DNA of 64,000 nucleotides from Pedobacter petrophilus (GTDB lineage: Bacteria; Bacteroidota; Bacteroidia; Sphingobacteriales; Sphingobacteriaceae). Below are positions 24,426 to 35,870 of the stretch, in pieces; position 1 is the stretch's first letter, and each line of letters starts with the position of its first letter. The position numbers and the translations under genes are program-made. The stretch lies in assembly GCF_009674725.1 (NCBI RefSeq), contig NZ_WKKH01000013.1, positions 1 to 64,000 on the forward strand. The letters run 5' to 3'. The notes beneath the pieces were generated by a model. The model searched no databases, was not told the DNA's origin, and was given only the letters and a program-made list of their open reading frames with translations.

Positions 24426-26279
24426 ATGAAAAATATTAAAATTTATATAGGACTTATCACATTCATGTCGGTGTTTTCGGCCTGTAAAAAAGATTTCCTG
24501 GAACGCGAGCCGCAAAGTATTGTGGTGGAAGATCAGGTTTATGGAGACCCTAAGTTGATAGAAGGCGTACTCGCCAATTTATATAACCGCATTCCTACGG
24601 ATGCTTCTTTAACTAACCGCTGGCCGGAACACACGGCTTATGATGATGCAGTATGGTCTGGAAGTGGAAATGCAGGAGATGAATACCGCAATAACATCAT
24701 TTCTTATCCGGTAGATCGATGGAGTCTTTGGGATTATGGATTTATCCGCGACGTAAATTTGGGAATTGAAGGCGTGCAAAAAAGCACCAAATTAACAACC
24801 CAGCAGAAAGACCAGTTCAGTGCTGAATTCCGTTTTTTACGTGCGTACGATTATTTCGAAATGGTAAAACGGATGGGTGGGGTTCCATTAGTTACCTCGC
24901 CACTTGTTTATGATTATAGTGGTGATGCTACCAGCCTTCAGCTTCCAAGAAGCAAAGAAGTAGACGTTTACGATTTTATTGCTTCTGAACTTGATGCGAT
25001 TGCAAGTACCGTTGGCAACAATGGCAGTACATCCCGTGCGAATAAATATACCGTACTGGCGTTAAAATGCAGGGCGATGTTGTACGCAGGTTCTTTAGCT
25101 AAATACAACAACTTAATGGCAAGTCCGATCACTTTACCAGGTGGCGAAGTTGGCATTCCGGCGCAACGTGCTCCAGATTTTTATAATAAAGCGTTAGATG
25201 CGGCAAAGCAGGTCATTGCTGGTCCTTATTCGCTATATAAAACAAATTCTTCTAATCTCGGTGAGAATTTTTATGAAGCCTTAACCAAGAAAACTGGAAA
25301 TCCGGAGCTTATCTTAATTCAGGATTTCTTACAGTCGAAGGGCTTTAAACACGGCTTTAGCTATGATAACATTGCCCGTTCATTGAGGGAAGATAATTTA
25401 GCTTCTTCCGCTATTGCGCCAACCTTAAATCTGGTAGAGAAATATGAATATCTTGATGGCACGGATGGGACCTTAAAGACCAGAACACCAGATAATAGTG
25501 ATTATATCTATTACACAAATACGCAGGATGTTTTTGCAAATAAGGATGCACGTTTATATGGAACAGTGATTTATCCGGGAACAAGTTTCAGAAATTTACC
25601 GGTTAATATTCAGGCTGGAGTGGCATTATGGAATGGAAGTTCCTATCAGATTATTGAAGGTGATTTAGGTGCAAGATATACGGATGGAAAACTTTTAACC
25701 GGTTTGGATGGCCCGCAACGTTCTGCGCTTGATTTATCAAATACGGGTTTTTATTTACGTAAGTTTATTGATAATACGCCTTTAGCCAGTACCCGGACGA
25801 GGGGAACTGATATCGCCTGGATCAGGTTTCGACTGGGTGAAATTTACCTCAACGCTGCGGAGGCTGCTTTTGAACTTGGCCAAACGGCGAGTGCCTTAAC
25901 GTATATCAATACCTTACGTGAAAGGGCCGGCTTCGGTGCCAATAGTTTAAATACATTAACCATCGATCGGCTAAGAAACGAACGCCGGGTGGAGTTAGCT
26001 TTTGAAGATCACCGCGTTTGGGATCTTGCCCGCTGGCGCATTGCTGATAAGGTTTGGAATGGAAGTACAAGTAGTCCTGACGCAATGCTGTATGCCTTAT
26101 ATCCTTATCGCGTGGTACGTCCTGGTGATGCAGCCCGAAATGATAAGTATATTTTTATTAAGCAAGTGGCCCCTAGATTTAAGGCCCCGCGCTTTTATCA
26201 AATCGGGAATTACTATTCATCGATCAGCCAGAATGTTCTCAATAACAATCCTAAAATCATTCGTAATCCATTTCATTAA
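24426..26279 (+). CDS. SusD/RagB surface lipoprotein
   Basis: A 617-residue SusD-like glycan-binding lipoprotein. I use the ATG at 24426, 10 bases after the SusC stop, because it gives the lipoprotein signal MKNIKIYIGLITFMSVFSAC with the lipid Cys at residue 20. Upstream in-frame codons lie inside SusC. Family marks are FLEREPQSIV, EFRFLRAYDYFEMVKRMGGVPLV, WIRFRLGEIYLNAAEAAFELG, INTLRERAGFG and RLRNERRVELAFEDHRVWDLARW. It is longer than the other SusD here (469 residues), consistent with a larger ligand. It is followed by DUF3823 after 9 bases. Confidence 0.93.
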   Translation: MKNIKIYIGLITFMSVFSACKKDFLEREPQSIVVEDQVYGDPKLIEGVLANLYNRIPTDASLTNRWPEHTAYDDAVWSGSGNAGDEYRNNIISYPVDRWSLWDYGFIRDVNLGIEGVQKSTKLTTQQKDQFSAEFRFLRAYDYFEMVKRMGGVPLVTSPLVYDYSGDATSLQLPRSKEVDVYDFIASELDAIASTVGNNGSTSRANKYTVLALKCRAMLYAGSLAKYNNLMASPITLPGGEVGIPAQRAPDFYNKALDAAKQVIAGPYSLYKTNSSNLGENFYEALTKKTGNPELILIQDFLQSKGFKHGFSYDNIARSLREDNLASSAIAPTLNLVEKYEYLDGTDGTLKTRTPDNSDYIYYTNTQDVFANKDARLYGTVIYPGTSFRNLPVNIQAGVALWNGSSYQIIEGDLGARYTDGKLLTGLDGPQRSALDLSNTGFYLRKFIDNTPLASTRTRGTDIAWIRFRLGEIYLNAAEAAFELGQTASALTYINTLRERAGFGANSLNTLTIDRLRNERRVELAFEDHRVWDLARWRIADKVWNGSTSSPDAMLYALYPYRVVRPGDAARNDKYIFIKQVAPRFKAPRFYQIGNYYSSISQNVLNNNPKIIRNPFH

Positions 26280-26288
26280 TCAAACATC

Positions 26289-26960
26289 ATGAAAAATATA
26301 AGTTATATCATACTGTTTTCCCTGGTCGCACTTTTTTCCTGCAAAAAGGATAATTACGAAGCACCAGCATCACGGCTGTCCGGTCGGGTAATCTTTCAAA
26401 ACCAGCCTGTTGGAGTTCGCTCTGATGGTGTACAACTGGAGTTGTGGCAACGTGGTTTTTCTCTTTTTACTAAAATCCCGGTTTTTGTAGCCCAGGATGG
26501 AACGTTTTCTGCAACACTTTTCGATGGCGATTACAAGTTGGTGCGGTTGCGCGGAAATGGTCCATGGATTGATAATACCGATTCAATTTCGGTTAAAGTA
26601 AGTGGCAATACTCAGGTTGATGTTCCGGTTGTGCCGCACTTCAATTTGAATAATGTTTCCTTTAACAAATCAGGAACGACCATAACGGCAACTTTCACCG
26701 TTCAGCAAGTAACCGCAGCAAGCGGGTTGGAACGTGTAAACCTTTACCTTGGCACAACCATGATTGTGGACAATACAAGGCAAGATGCCAGTGCAGAAAA
26801 GGTGGCGGCAGATATCGTAATCGGGCAGCCTGGAACTATTTCAGTAACTGTTCCGGCAGCATTAGCTTCAAGAAGTTTTATGTTTGCGAGGGTTGCAGTT
26901 AAAACAAATGGGGTAGGTGAAGCGCTCTTCTCTGCACCACATCGTATAGAATTTAAGTAG
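26289..26960 (+). CDS. DUF3823 surface lipoprotein
   Basis: A 223-residue lipoprotein with signal MKNISYIILFSLVALFSC and the lipid Cys at residue 18. DUF3823 features are YEAPASRLSGRVIFQ at the start of the mature chain, VRSDGVQLELWQRGF and LFDGDYKLVRLRGNGPW, followed by a second Ig-like beta domain. The family is regularly encoded after SusC/SusD in polysaccharide loci and is thought to help bind glycan at the surface. Direct evidence is limited. It is the last gene of the locus, ended by the terminator at 27003-27040. Confidence 0.85.
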   Translation: MKNISYIILFSLVALFSCKKDNYEAPASRLSGRVIFQNQPVGVRSDGVQLELWQRGFSLFTKIPVFVAQDGTFSATLFDGDYKLVRLRGNGPWIDNTDSISVKVSGNTQVDVPVVPHFNLNNVSFNKSGTTITATFTVQQVTAASGLERVNLYLGTTMIVDNTRQDASAEKVAADIVIGQPGTISVTVPAALASRSFMFARVAVKTNGVGEALFSAPHRIEFK

Positions 26961-27002
26961 GAAGTTGGCTGTTCGGAGATAGTCTATCCGGTTGCCATAC
27001 TC

Positions 27003-27040
27003 AAAAGCTGAGTCGGTTTTTCGCCGACTCAGCTTTTTTT
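27003..27040 (+). terminator. intrinsic terminator of the GH43/SusCD locus
   Basis: Perfect 14-bp stem 27003-27016/27024-27037 (AAAAGCTGAGTCGG/CCGACTCAGCTTTT), a seven-base loop and a T run to 27040. Confidence 0.9.
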
Positions 27041-27257
27041 GTTATAAAGCTATAAAGTAGTGCCCTGAACCAACTAAAAAACAAAGCATTAGTCTATAAA
27101 CGAAACGGTTTGGCACTTTTAATCTTTATCACTTCGGGTCTTCAATGCCCTTAAATAGTAGAATATTTACAAAATATAAGTAAACATAAGCCTTGGTGTG
27201 TCAGATCGAATGGACTATAGCTGTTACGCATGAGGACTAAACCATGGGCAAAAGCAA

Positions 27258-28328
27258 TTATTTTTTCAACTTGCTGAGAAAATCAGTCAGATCATTTACA
27301 AATTGCTGCGGCTTTACATAGTGGATATTATGTTCAACACCAGCATATTCTTTCCTGGCGATAAATTTAGGGTGAGCAGCGGCCAACTGAATGTTATCCG
27401 CCGTAAATGGCATCGGATCATTATCCGAGACCGGATCTAAAATCAACACTGGAATACTCAGGTTTCTGAAAATAATTTTAGGCGATATATAAGTAATAGA
27501 AGCCGCATATAACGGCGCAGTAGCGGGACGCAAAACCAGATTCCTGAATTGCTTATCATTTGCCATTGAAAAGTTTTTCATCAAGCCTTGATAGGTAATC
27601 CATTTATTACCCAGGGGTTTAATCAAAGCAAAGAGATCAAACTGATCTCCGCCCAATTCGCGGTCATACAAATCTGAATAAGCTTCAAATTCAGAAGAAT
27701 AGCTTGAATTATATAATCTGTTAATTTCCGCAGATAGATTCATGGTTTTCGCCTTTGCATCCAATTCCTCTTCATTCAATCTATGGTAGAAAGAATTGAA
27801 AGCTACAGAACCGCCATCTTCTAAAATCAAACCTTTAACTCGTTGCGGATATGACTGGTAAAAGGCAGAAGCGACATAAGCACCTCTCGAAAAACCGCCA
27901 ATAACTGCTGCTTTAATTTTAAGTGAATCCATCAGCACTATGATGTCATCAGCAATATGATACAGCGAAACTTCCTGCTTTGGAATAGGCGTTTTACCGT
28001 GACCATAATAATCAACTGCAATTAAATAGTACCCGGCTTTGGTTAGGGAGTCTGCCAGCGGCGCGAGTTCATAAGCATTCATTAAGCTTCCGTGAACCCA
28101 AATCAGTGGTGTATCTTTCGGATTACCCCAACATAAATAATGCATTAATACATTGTCCGTTTTTACATAATGGCCATGCTGACGCTCAAAATTTTCATAG
28201 GTTGCCTTGTCCTTCTTATATTGCTTAATAAGCGGATTCTTTTTCTCCTGACTCAGGCAGCAAAGGTTGAAAAACAGCAATTGAAAAATAACGAATATTC
28301 CACAGCGAGAAATCATGTTTCGGTTCAT
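27258..28328 (-). CDS. exported alpha/beta hydrolase
   Basis: A 356-residue serine hydrolase. The signal peptide covers about residues 8-26 (CGIFVIFQLLFFNLCCLSQ). The fold is shown by WVHGSLMN (oxyanion region), YLIAVDYYGHGKT, the nucleophile elbow GGFSRGAY (Ser in G-F-S-R-G), LDPVSDND (acid) and GVEHNIHYV (catalytic His). The substrate is unknown; esterases, lipases and haloalkane-type enzymes share this layout. A second Met at residue 5 could be the true start. It lies downstream of a membrane-protein gene on the same strand (117-base gap). Confidence 0.85.
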   Translation of the reverse strand: MNRNMISRCGIFVIFQLLFFNLCCLSQEKKNPLIKQYKKDKATYENFERQHGHYVKTDNVLMHYLCWGNPKDTPLIWVHGSLMNAYELAPLADSLTKAGYYLIAVDYYGHGKTPIPKQEVSLYHIADDIIVLMDSLKIKAAVIGGFSRGAYVASAFYQSYPQRVKGLILEDGGSVAFNSFYHRLNEEELDAKAKTMNLSAEINRLYNSSYSSEFEAYSDLYDRELGGDQFDLFALIKPLGNKWITYQGLMKNFSMANDKQFRNLVLRPATAPLYAASITYISPKIIFRNLSIPVLILDPVSDNDPMPFTADNIQLAAAHPKFIARKEYAGVEHNIHYVKPQQFVNDLTDFLSKLKK

Positions 28329-28445
28329 TCTCTAAAAATACAACTCGTCTATCGCGAAATATCTGCCATGCTTGATTTTTACAATCGGCTGAGCAGTTGT
28401 TCTGTGTGGGAAATGGTATATCCTGAAAAATAAATTCTCAGAAAA

Positions 28446-29195
28446 TTATTTTTGACTGATTCGCAGGTTTTCAATATTCGTTTTAGGTACCGTTTTTAAA
28501 GATTTCTTAGACATGCGCTCCATTCGCTGAATCATAAAAATCATTTCTATACTGGCAATAAAGATGAGTAAGTAGCCATAAGTTTCCAGTGATTCTTCAG
28601 AAATATTTTTAACATCTCTCATGTAGCCCTTCTCCATTGCCGCCATCCAAAACACCCTTCTCCCGTATAATCTCGAAAATATGTAGGTGGTAAAAACGCC
28701 AGACATCATTAATCCAGAGGCAAACATAGAAGTGTAAACCTTCAGGCTTTCCAGTAAAATTTTACGGTTTATGACTGCATAATAGATCGGGAATGGTAAC
28801 GACAATAAAACAATTGTTTGCCATGCACCATCGAAATAATGAAGATCCAGGTATGCATCTTGCTCTCGCACAACAGAAACAAATAGAAATTCAGCAATCA
28901 ACAAAAGTAGAGGTCTCCAGTTTTTGTAAATTAAAATCCCATAGGTTAAAGCGAATACGGAAAATAAAAGCATTAGGCTTTGCAATGTTTCTATGGGAGA
29001 ATCTTCTGAGAATTTCATTTCCTGTTGCTCTTTGCCTGCCTGGCGCATAAGAAATTCTGCCACAGCAACAATGGCTAAACCGTAAATGATAAATTTTACG
29101 AATATGGCAATTAAGCCGGAAGAATTTTTTGTTTCACAGTTAAATTTATGCTGCGTGGTGTGTTGTGCGTAGACGTCGGGTAGCTGGCTAATCAT
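28446..29195 (-). CDS. hypothetical six-pass membrane protein
   Basis: A 249-residue protein of no family I recognise. About 25 polar residues precede six predicted membrane helices, at about 28-50, 70-90, 95-110, 124-142, 153-173 and 206-224. Between helices 1 and 2 is a short acidic loop (SEDSPIETLQ). A charged VVREQDAYLDLHYFDGAW motif follows helix 3 and may be functional, since Glu/Asp/His pairs at a membrane face are often catalytic or metal-binding. The C-terminus is basic. It may share an mRNA with the alpha/beta hydrolase downstream. Confidence 0.7.
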   Translation of the reverse strand: MISQLPDVYAQHTTQHKFNCETKNSSGLIAIFVKFIIYGLAIVAVAEFLMRQAGKEQQEMKFSEDSPIETLQSLMLLFSVFALTYGILIYKNWRPLLLLIAEFLFVSVVREQDAYLDLHYFDGAWQTIVLLSLPFPIYYAVINRKILLESLKVYTSMFASGLMMSGVFTTYIFSRLYGRRVFWMAAMEKGYMRDVKNISEESLETYGYLLIFIASIEMIFMIQRMERMSKKSLKTVPKTNIENLRISQK

Positions 29196-29299
29196 TAGGT
29201 TTAATTTTAGGGTTAAAGTTCCATAAAAGTGCAGGTGTCAACAAGGTCTGTATGTAGGCGATATTGGTCCTTTTGTACTAAAATGGTATTGCATGTTTT

Positions 29300-30208
29300 C
29301 TAGAAAAATGTTTGTTTTGGTAGTCGGTTTGCCATCCGGTAAACAGAAGGAGACAGACTGGTGTTCTTTTTAAAATATTTTCCGAAAAAAGAAGAATTGG
29401 AGAAATTTAATGCTTCTGCAACCCCGGATATATTCAGTGAATGGTTAGCCAATAAAATCTTCGCTTCACCAATTACAATTTCGTCTATTAACTCTCCTGC
29501 GGTTTTTCCGGTTACTGCTTTAACCACTTGAGACAAGTGCCTGGGCGTTATAAACAGCTTGCCAGCATAAAAAATTACCTGTCTTTCGGTTCTGAAATAT
29601 TCAGAAAGCAGATCAAGAAACTTAGTGGTTAACTCAAACTTGCTATCCCGCCGGGGCGGCTCAAAATCCTTACGGCTGTTATTGGAAAGCAGTAAATCAT
29701 ATAAAATCTCAATGAAACTATTTCTGATCACATCATTGCGATAAGGCATGTCTTTAGCGATTTTCAGCTTCTTTTCAAGAGCGATTACGTTATAATAAAT
29801 ATCATGATATTCATCTTTTGTTAATGCAAACTTATTAATTGCCTTTGCCTGAAAGAGGTTGTAGTGCTGTGATGCACCTAGAAACAGTCCCTCTTTAGAC
29901 AGGTAGTCCTTGCTTATGGTAATCTTGATAAATGAAAAATCTGCGTGATCAAGAACCTCATAAACTGAATCAGGAAAAATGAAAAAGATATCATGCTCTT
30001 TGAGAATTTCGTTCCTTACACTAGTCTTTATGTTGATCTTGCCCTTCAACATCAGTACAAATCCGTAAAATGTTGATCTAAATGGCTGATTGCAGTTTAC
30101 ATTAGTGGTAATCTGATTAATCCTCGACACCTCTAACCCATCGCTAGCGGGTGTACTGTGTATCAGACCATTTTTTTTAATAGGATTAAGATTTAACTGT
30201 TTTTGCAT
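29300..30208 (-). CDS. AraC-family transcriptional regulator
   Basis: A 302-residue regulator with an N-terminal cupin-like sensing domain (about 20-130, with the beta-type segment STFYGFVLMLKGKINIKTS) and a C-terminal double helix-turn-helix at about 205-300 (FITPRHLSQVVKAVTGKTAGE, then LNISGVAEALNFSNSSFFGKYFKK and SLSPSVYR). The gene is divergent from the sphingolipid operon across a 555-base spacer, so it may control that operon, or only itself. The ligand is unknown. Confidence 0.88.
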   Translation of the reverse strand: MQKQLNLNPIKKNGLIHSTPASDGLEVSRINQITTNVNCNQPFRSTFYGFVLMLKGKINIKTSVRNEILKEHDIFFIFPDSVYEVLDHADFSFIKITISKDYLSKEGLFLGASQHYNLFQAKAINKFALTKDEYHDIYYNVIALEKKLKIAKDMPYRNDVIRNSFIEILYDLLLSNNSRKDFEPPRRDSKFELTTKFLDLLSEYFRTERQVIFYAGKLFITPRHLSQVVKAVTGKTAGELIDEIVIGEAKILLANHSLNISGVAEALNFSNSSFFGKYFKKNTSLSPSVYRMANRLPKQTFF

Positions 30209-31963
<1,755 letters not shown>

Positions 31964-31965
31964 TC

Positions 31966-33087
31966 ATGAGCGAAATAATCACGGTTTCTACTAAAAAACA
32001 GCTTGCTTCTTTTATAGATTTTCCTCATGATTTACATGCGAATGATGTGAATTATGTTCCGGAGCTTTTTATCGCACAGCGGGATCTGCTCACACCAGGC
32101 AAACATCCGTTCTACGAACATTCGCAGATCCAGCTTTTTTTAGCGTATGAAAATGGTAAAATTGTAGGCCGAATTGCCGCTATTAATAATACCAACCACA
32201 ATAAAGTATACCAAGCAAAAGACGGTTTTTTTGGCTTCTTTGATTGTATCGAAGACCAGAAAGTAGCAAATTTGTTAGTTAGCGCTGCCGAAGAGTGGTT
32301 AACCGGGAAAGGATTAACAAAAGTGTTAGGTCCGGTGAATTTCTCTACCAATGAAACCTGCGGATTGCTTATTGAAGGTTTCGATGGTCCGCCGGTATTG
32401 ATGATGCCATATAACCCGCCGTATTACCTTCCACTTCTGGAGAAAATCGGTTTTGTAAAGAATGTAGATTTACGTGCTTATCGCTATACCGCAGGTAATT
32501 ACAATGATCGCTCTGTTGGTTTAATTGATAAACTTGAAGAACGTTTACAACGTAATGATATCGTGATCCGCAAAATCAACATGAAAGACTTCAAAAATGA
32601 ACGTGAAGCCATTCGTGCAGTATACAATAAAGCCTGGGATAAAAATCTCGGCTTTGTTCCGCTTACAGATAAGGAGTTTGATTACATGGCGAATGACATG
32701 AAGTTAATTCTTGATCCTGATTTCTGCGTTTTAGCCGAGCAAAAAGGTCGGATTGTAGGCTTTGCCCTGGCACTGCCAGATATTAACCAGATCCAGATTA
32801 AAATTAAACGCGGTCGATTGTTTCCAACGGGGTTGATTAAACTTTTAACCGGAAAGAAAAAAGTAGACGGAATTAGAATTTTGCTTTTGGGGGTGATTGA
32901 TGGGTACCGTAAAATGGGGATCGAAGCCTGCTTATATGGCCATATCATCAAAAGTTTCGCCGCTAAAAACATGAAATACGCAGAGGCCAGCTGGACGCTT
33001 GATCACAATGATATGGTGAACAAGCCAATTGAAAACATAGGCGGACAGCTGTATCGGAAATACAGAACTCTTGAAAAAGCGATATGA
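31966..33087 (+). CDS. GNAT-type N-acyltransferase, probable ceramide synthase
   Basis: A 373-residue protein that begins 2 bases after the SPT stop. The C-terminal half has a GNAT-like fold (FCVLAEQKGRIVGFALALPD, then ILLLGVIDGYRKMGIEACLYG). The N-terminal half also has GNAT character (FLAYENGKIVGRIAAINN, KVLGPVNFSTNETCGLLIEG). Its position between serine palmitoyltransferase and a CerR-like reductase matches the bacterial pathway described in Caulobacter, in which a GNAT-type ceramide synthase acylates 3-ketosphinganine before the ketone is reduced. I therefore assign N-acylation of the sphingoid base. It has no membrane helix and probably acts at the inner-membrane surface. Confidence 0.75.
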   Translation: MSEIITVSTKKQLASFIDFPHDLHANDVNYVPELFIAQRDLLTPGKHPFYEHSQIQLFLAYENGKIVGRIAAINNTNHNKVYQAKDGFFGFFDCIEDQKVANLLVSAAEEWLTGKGLTKVLGPVNFSTNETCGLLIEGFDGPPVLMMPYNPPYYLPLLEKIGFVKNVDLRAYRYTAGNYNDRSVGLIDKLEERLQRNDIVIRKINMKDFKNEREAIRAVYNKAWDKNLGFVPLTDKEFDYMANDMKLILDPDFCVLAEQKGRIVGFALALPDINQIQIKIKRGRLFPTGLIKLLTGKKKVDGIRILLLGVIDGYRKMGIEACLYGHIIKSFAAKNMKYAEASWTLDHNDMVNKPIENIGGQLYRKYRTLEKAI

Positions 33088-34061
33088 AAAAGCGGGTTTT
33101 GATTACCGGAGCAACGGGCTTTGTTGGATATCATTTGATCCAGGCAGCCTTAACCAGTAATCTGGAAGTTTACATCAATGTACGGAAATCGAGTGTGGTA
33201 TCACACCTGGCGGGTTTAGATGTGACTCGTGTAGAATTGGATTTTGAATCTATTTATCAGTTAAAGCAAAACATAGAAGAAAATAAGTATCATTACATTA
33301 TTCACGCAGCCGCAACAACAAAAGCGAAAAACCGGGAAGAATATTTCAATACCAATGCTACCTATACCAGAAACCTGGCAGTAGCCTCAACTTTATCAAC
33401 CCATAAAATTGAAAAGTTTGAGTTTTTAAGCAGCCTGGCTGCACGTGGACCTTTGAAAAATAATATCGACAATAATCTGTCGAATCCGGTTACAAACTAT
33501 GGCAGGAGTAAGGCCCTCGCAGAAACGTATTTGAGTCAGATTTTAAATTTGCCGCTAATCGTTTTCAGGCCAACTGCAGTGTACGGACCACGGGAGAAAG
33601 ACATTTTTATCCTGATTAAAGGAATTAATTCGGGCTTTGAACTGCATGCAGGGAAACAGGAACAACAACTCAGTTTTATCTATGTAACTGATTTGGCAAA
33701 AGTAATGATTGAGGCGCTCGCATCTGATGTGGTAAATAAGACTTATAACCTCTCTGATGGTAATGTTTACAGCAAATTTTCGCTTGCAGCTTATGTAAGA
33801 AAAGCGCTAAATAAAAAGCCTGTTGTGCTGGAAGTGCCCATGCCGATAATTAGAGGACTTGCCTGGACCTTAGAAAAAACCCTTGGTTTTTTTGACAAGG
33901 TACCGGCACTAAACATAGATAAAGTTAATGAAATCACTGCCGCAAACTGGATTTGTGATATAGATAAAGTACAAAAAGATCTTGGCTTTGTACCGCAGTA
34001 TCAACTGGAAACCGGTTTAAATGAAACCATTGCCTGGTACAAAGAAAATAAATGGTTATAA
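33084..34061 (+). CDS. NAD-dependent epimerase/dehydratase, CerR-like ceramide reductase
   Basis: A 325-residue extended short-chain dehydrogenase. It overlaps the previous gene by four bases (ATGA), which indicates translational coupling. The dinucleotide site is ITGATGFVGYHL, the catalytic Tyr-Lys pair is NYGRSKALAE, and an upstream FEFLSSLAARG supplies the Ser. In the bacterial ceramide pathway CerR, a protein of this family, reduces the 3-keto group of the acylated intermediate; that role is inferred from context. A general sugar-epimerase activity is possible from the fold alone, but there are no sugar-nucleotide genes here. Confidence 0.75.
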   Translation: MKKRVLITGATGFVGYHLIQAALTSNLEVYINVRKSSVVSHLAGLDVTRVELDFESIYQLKQNIEENKYHYIIHAAATTKAKNREEYFNTNATYTRNLAVASTLSTHKIEKFEFLSSLAARGPLKNNIDNNLSNPVTNYGRSKALAETYLSQILNLPLIVFRPTAVYGPREKDIFILIKGINSGFELHAGKQEQQLSFIYVTDLAKVMIEALASDVVNKTYNLSDGNVYSKFSLAAYVRKALNKKPVVLEVPMPIIRGLAWTLEKTLGFFDKVPALNIDKVNEITAANWICDIDKVQKDLGFVPQYQLETGLNETIAWYKENKWL

Positions 34062-34085
34062 ATTAAAAGCTTAAATAAAAATAGA

Positions 34086-35411
34086 ATGAAAGAAGAAGTA
34101 AAATCGGCCGATGGCAGGCTCGGGATCTTAATGCCCGGACTTGGTGCTGTTGCAACAACGATGATTGCAGGTGTAGCTGCAGTTAAAAGAGGCCTGTCAA
34201 AACCAATTGGCTCATTAACACAAATGGGAACCATTCGTATTGGCAAAAGAACAGAGAAAAAAGAACCTAAAATTAAAGACTTTGTGCCTTTGGCTAACTT
34301 AGAAAATTTAGTTTTCGGTGGTTGGGATGTGTATGAAGATAATGTATACGAAGCGGCGCTTAATGCAAGGGTTTTAGATGCAAATCTTTTGCGTGATGTG
34401 CGTGAAGAACTTCAGGCCATTAAACCAATGAGGGCAGCGTTTGATCATAACTATGTTAAGAATTTAACCGGAACATACGTAAAAGAAGCTGCTACAAGAC
34501 ATGAATTAGCGCTTGAAGTGATGGAAGATATCAAAAACTTCAAAGCAACAAATAATTGTGACCGTATCGTATTGGTATGGTGTGGTTCAACTGAAATTTA
34601 CTTCGAACCATCTGCCGTTCATGGATCACTTGCTGCTTTCGAGCAAGGCTTAAAAGACAACGATCCACTAATTGCGCCAAGTATGATTTATGCTTACGCA
34701 GCTCTAAAATTAGGTATTCCTTTCGCTAATGGTGCACCAAATTTAACAGTTGATATCCCGGCGTTAATTGAGTTGGCAAGAGAAACCAATACCCCAATTG
34801 CTGGTAAAGATTTCAAAACCGGTCAAACGTTAATGAAAACGATTTTGGCACCAGGTTTAGCAGCCCGTTCATTGGGTGTTAACGGCTGGTTCTCTGATAA
34901 CATTTTAGGTAACCGTGATGGTTTGGTTCTGGATGATCCTGATAACTTCAAAACCAAAGAAGTTTCTAAATTGGGCGTATTGGAAGATATTTTCAAGCCA
35001 GAGCTTAATCCTGATTTATATGGTGATATGTACCACAAAATCAGAATCAATTATTACCCGCCTCACGGTGATAACAAAGAAAGTTGGGATAACATCGATA
35101 TTTTTGGCTGGTTAGGTTACAAAATGCAGATTAAGATTAACTTCTTATGTCGCGATTCGATCTTAGCTGCACCAATTGTTTTGGATCTGGCTTTATTTAT
35201 CGATTTGGCTAAACGTGCAAACATGTCTGGTGTTCAGGAATGGTTATCATTCTACTTAAAATCGCCACAAACAGTTCCGGGTGTACCTGCAGAAAATGAT
35301 ATTTTCAAGCAATTAATGAAGCTTCAAAATACATTGCGCTATATGATGGGTGAAGATTTGATCACGCATTTAGGCCAGGATTATGAAGAGGAAACGGTAG
35401 AAACGGCATAG
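34086..35411 (+). CDS. ino1: myo-inositol-1-phosphate synthase
   Basis: A 441-residue enzyme converting glucose-6-phosphate to inositol-3-phosphate with NAD. The Rossmann motif is PGLGAVATTMIAG near residue 18. Family blocks include GGWDVYEDNVYEAA, DRIVLVWCGSTEI, FANGAPNLTVDIPAL, KDFKTGQTLMKTILAPG, GWFSDNILGNRDG and KIRINYYPPHGDNKESWDNID, the last holding catalytic lysines. Inositol is rare in bacterial lipids, but Bacteroidota that make inositol sphingolipids carry this gene beside PI-synthase-like and PgpA-like genes, as here. It starts 24 bases after the reductase, and its stop overlaps the next GTG start. Confidence 0.93.
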   Translation: MKEEVKSADGRLGILMPGLGAVATTMIAGVAAVKRGLSKPIGSLTQMGTIRIGKRTEKKEPKIKDFVPLANLENLVFGGWDVYEDNVYEAALNARVLDANLLRDVREELQAIKPMRAAFDHNYVKNLTGTYVKEAATRHELALEVMEDIKNFKATNNCDRIVLVWCGSTEIYFEPSAVHGSLAAFEQGLKDNDPLIAPSMIYAYAALKLGIPFANGAPNLTVDIPALIELARETNTPIAGKDFKTGQTLMKTILAPGLAARSLGVNGWFSDNILGNRDGLVLDDPDNFKTKEVSKLGVLEDIFKPELNPDLYGDMYHKIRINYYPPHGDNKESWDNIDIFGWLGYKMQIKINFLCRDSILAAPIVLDLALFIDLAKRANMSGVQEWLSFYLKSPQTVPGVPAENDIFKQLMKLQNTLRYMMGEDLITHLGQDYEEETVETA

Positions 35412-35866
35412 TGTTAATTCATAAAATTATATCAACCAGTCTGGGAATTGGTTACATAGGTAAAGGAGCAGGTACTTACGCTGCAATAGCGACCTGCATT
35501 TGCTGGTACTTTTTCCAGACTGGATATAATTATCCAGGACTTGATGCTGTTCTGATCACCATCCTGTTAACATTGCAAGGCATTCGGAGTGCAGATGTAG
35601 TCGAAGAGATTTGGGGAAAAGATCACCAAAGAGTAGTAATAGATGAGGTAGCCGGAATGTGTATCACCTTGCTCTGTGTACCGGTAAGGTGGGAGTATAT
35701 CCTTTTAGGCTTAATCCTTTTTCGTTTTTTTGATATTTTAAAGCCACTCTATATCCGCAGGATGGAAGACTTGCCTGGGGGTTTAGGGGTAATGGCAGAT
35801 GATGTTCTGGCTGGAGTGTATGCAAATGTCATTCTTCAGTTGGTAATCATTTTCAAGATATTATAA
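35411..35866 (+). CDS. PgpA-family phosphatase, probable phosphatidylinositol-phosphate phosphatase
   Basis: A 151-residue membrane phosphatase starting with GTG, which overlaps the synthase stop (TAGTG). PgpA signatures are IGKGAGTYAA, VVIDEVAGM, FRFFDILKP and the GGLGVMADDVLAGVYAN end. Four membrane segments are predicted. PgpA normally dephosphorylates phosphatidylglycerophosphate. In this operon the likely substrate is phosphatidylinositol phosphate made by the CDP-alcohol transferase at 38.8 kb. That assignment rests on parallel clusters in gut Bacteroides. A housekeeping role cannot be excluded from sequence alone. Confidence 0.82.
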   Translation: MLIHKIISTSLGIGYIGKGAGTYAAIATCICWYFFQTGYNYPGLDAVLITILLTLQGIRSADVVEEIWGKDHQRVVIDEVAGMCITLLCVPVRWEYILLGLILFRFFDILKPLYIRRMEDLPGGLGVMADDVLAGVYANVILQLVIIFKIL

Positions 35867-35870
35867 AGCC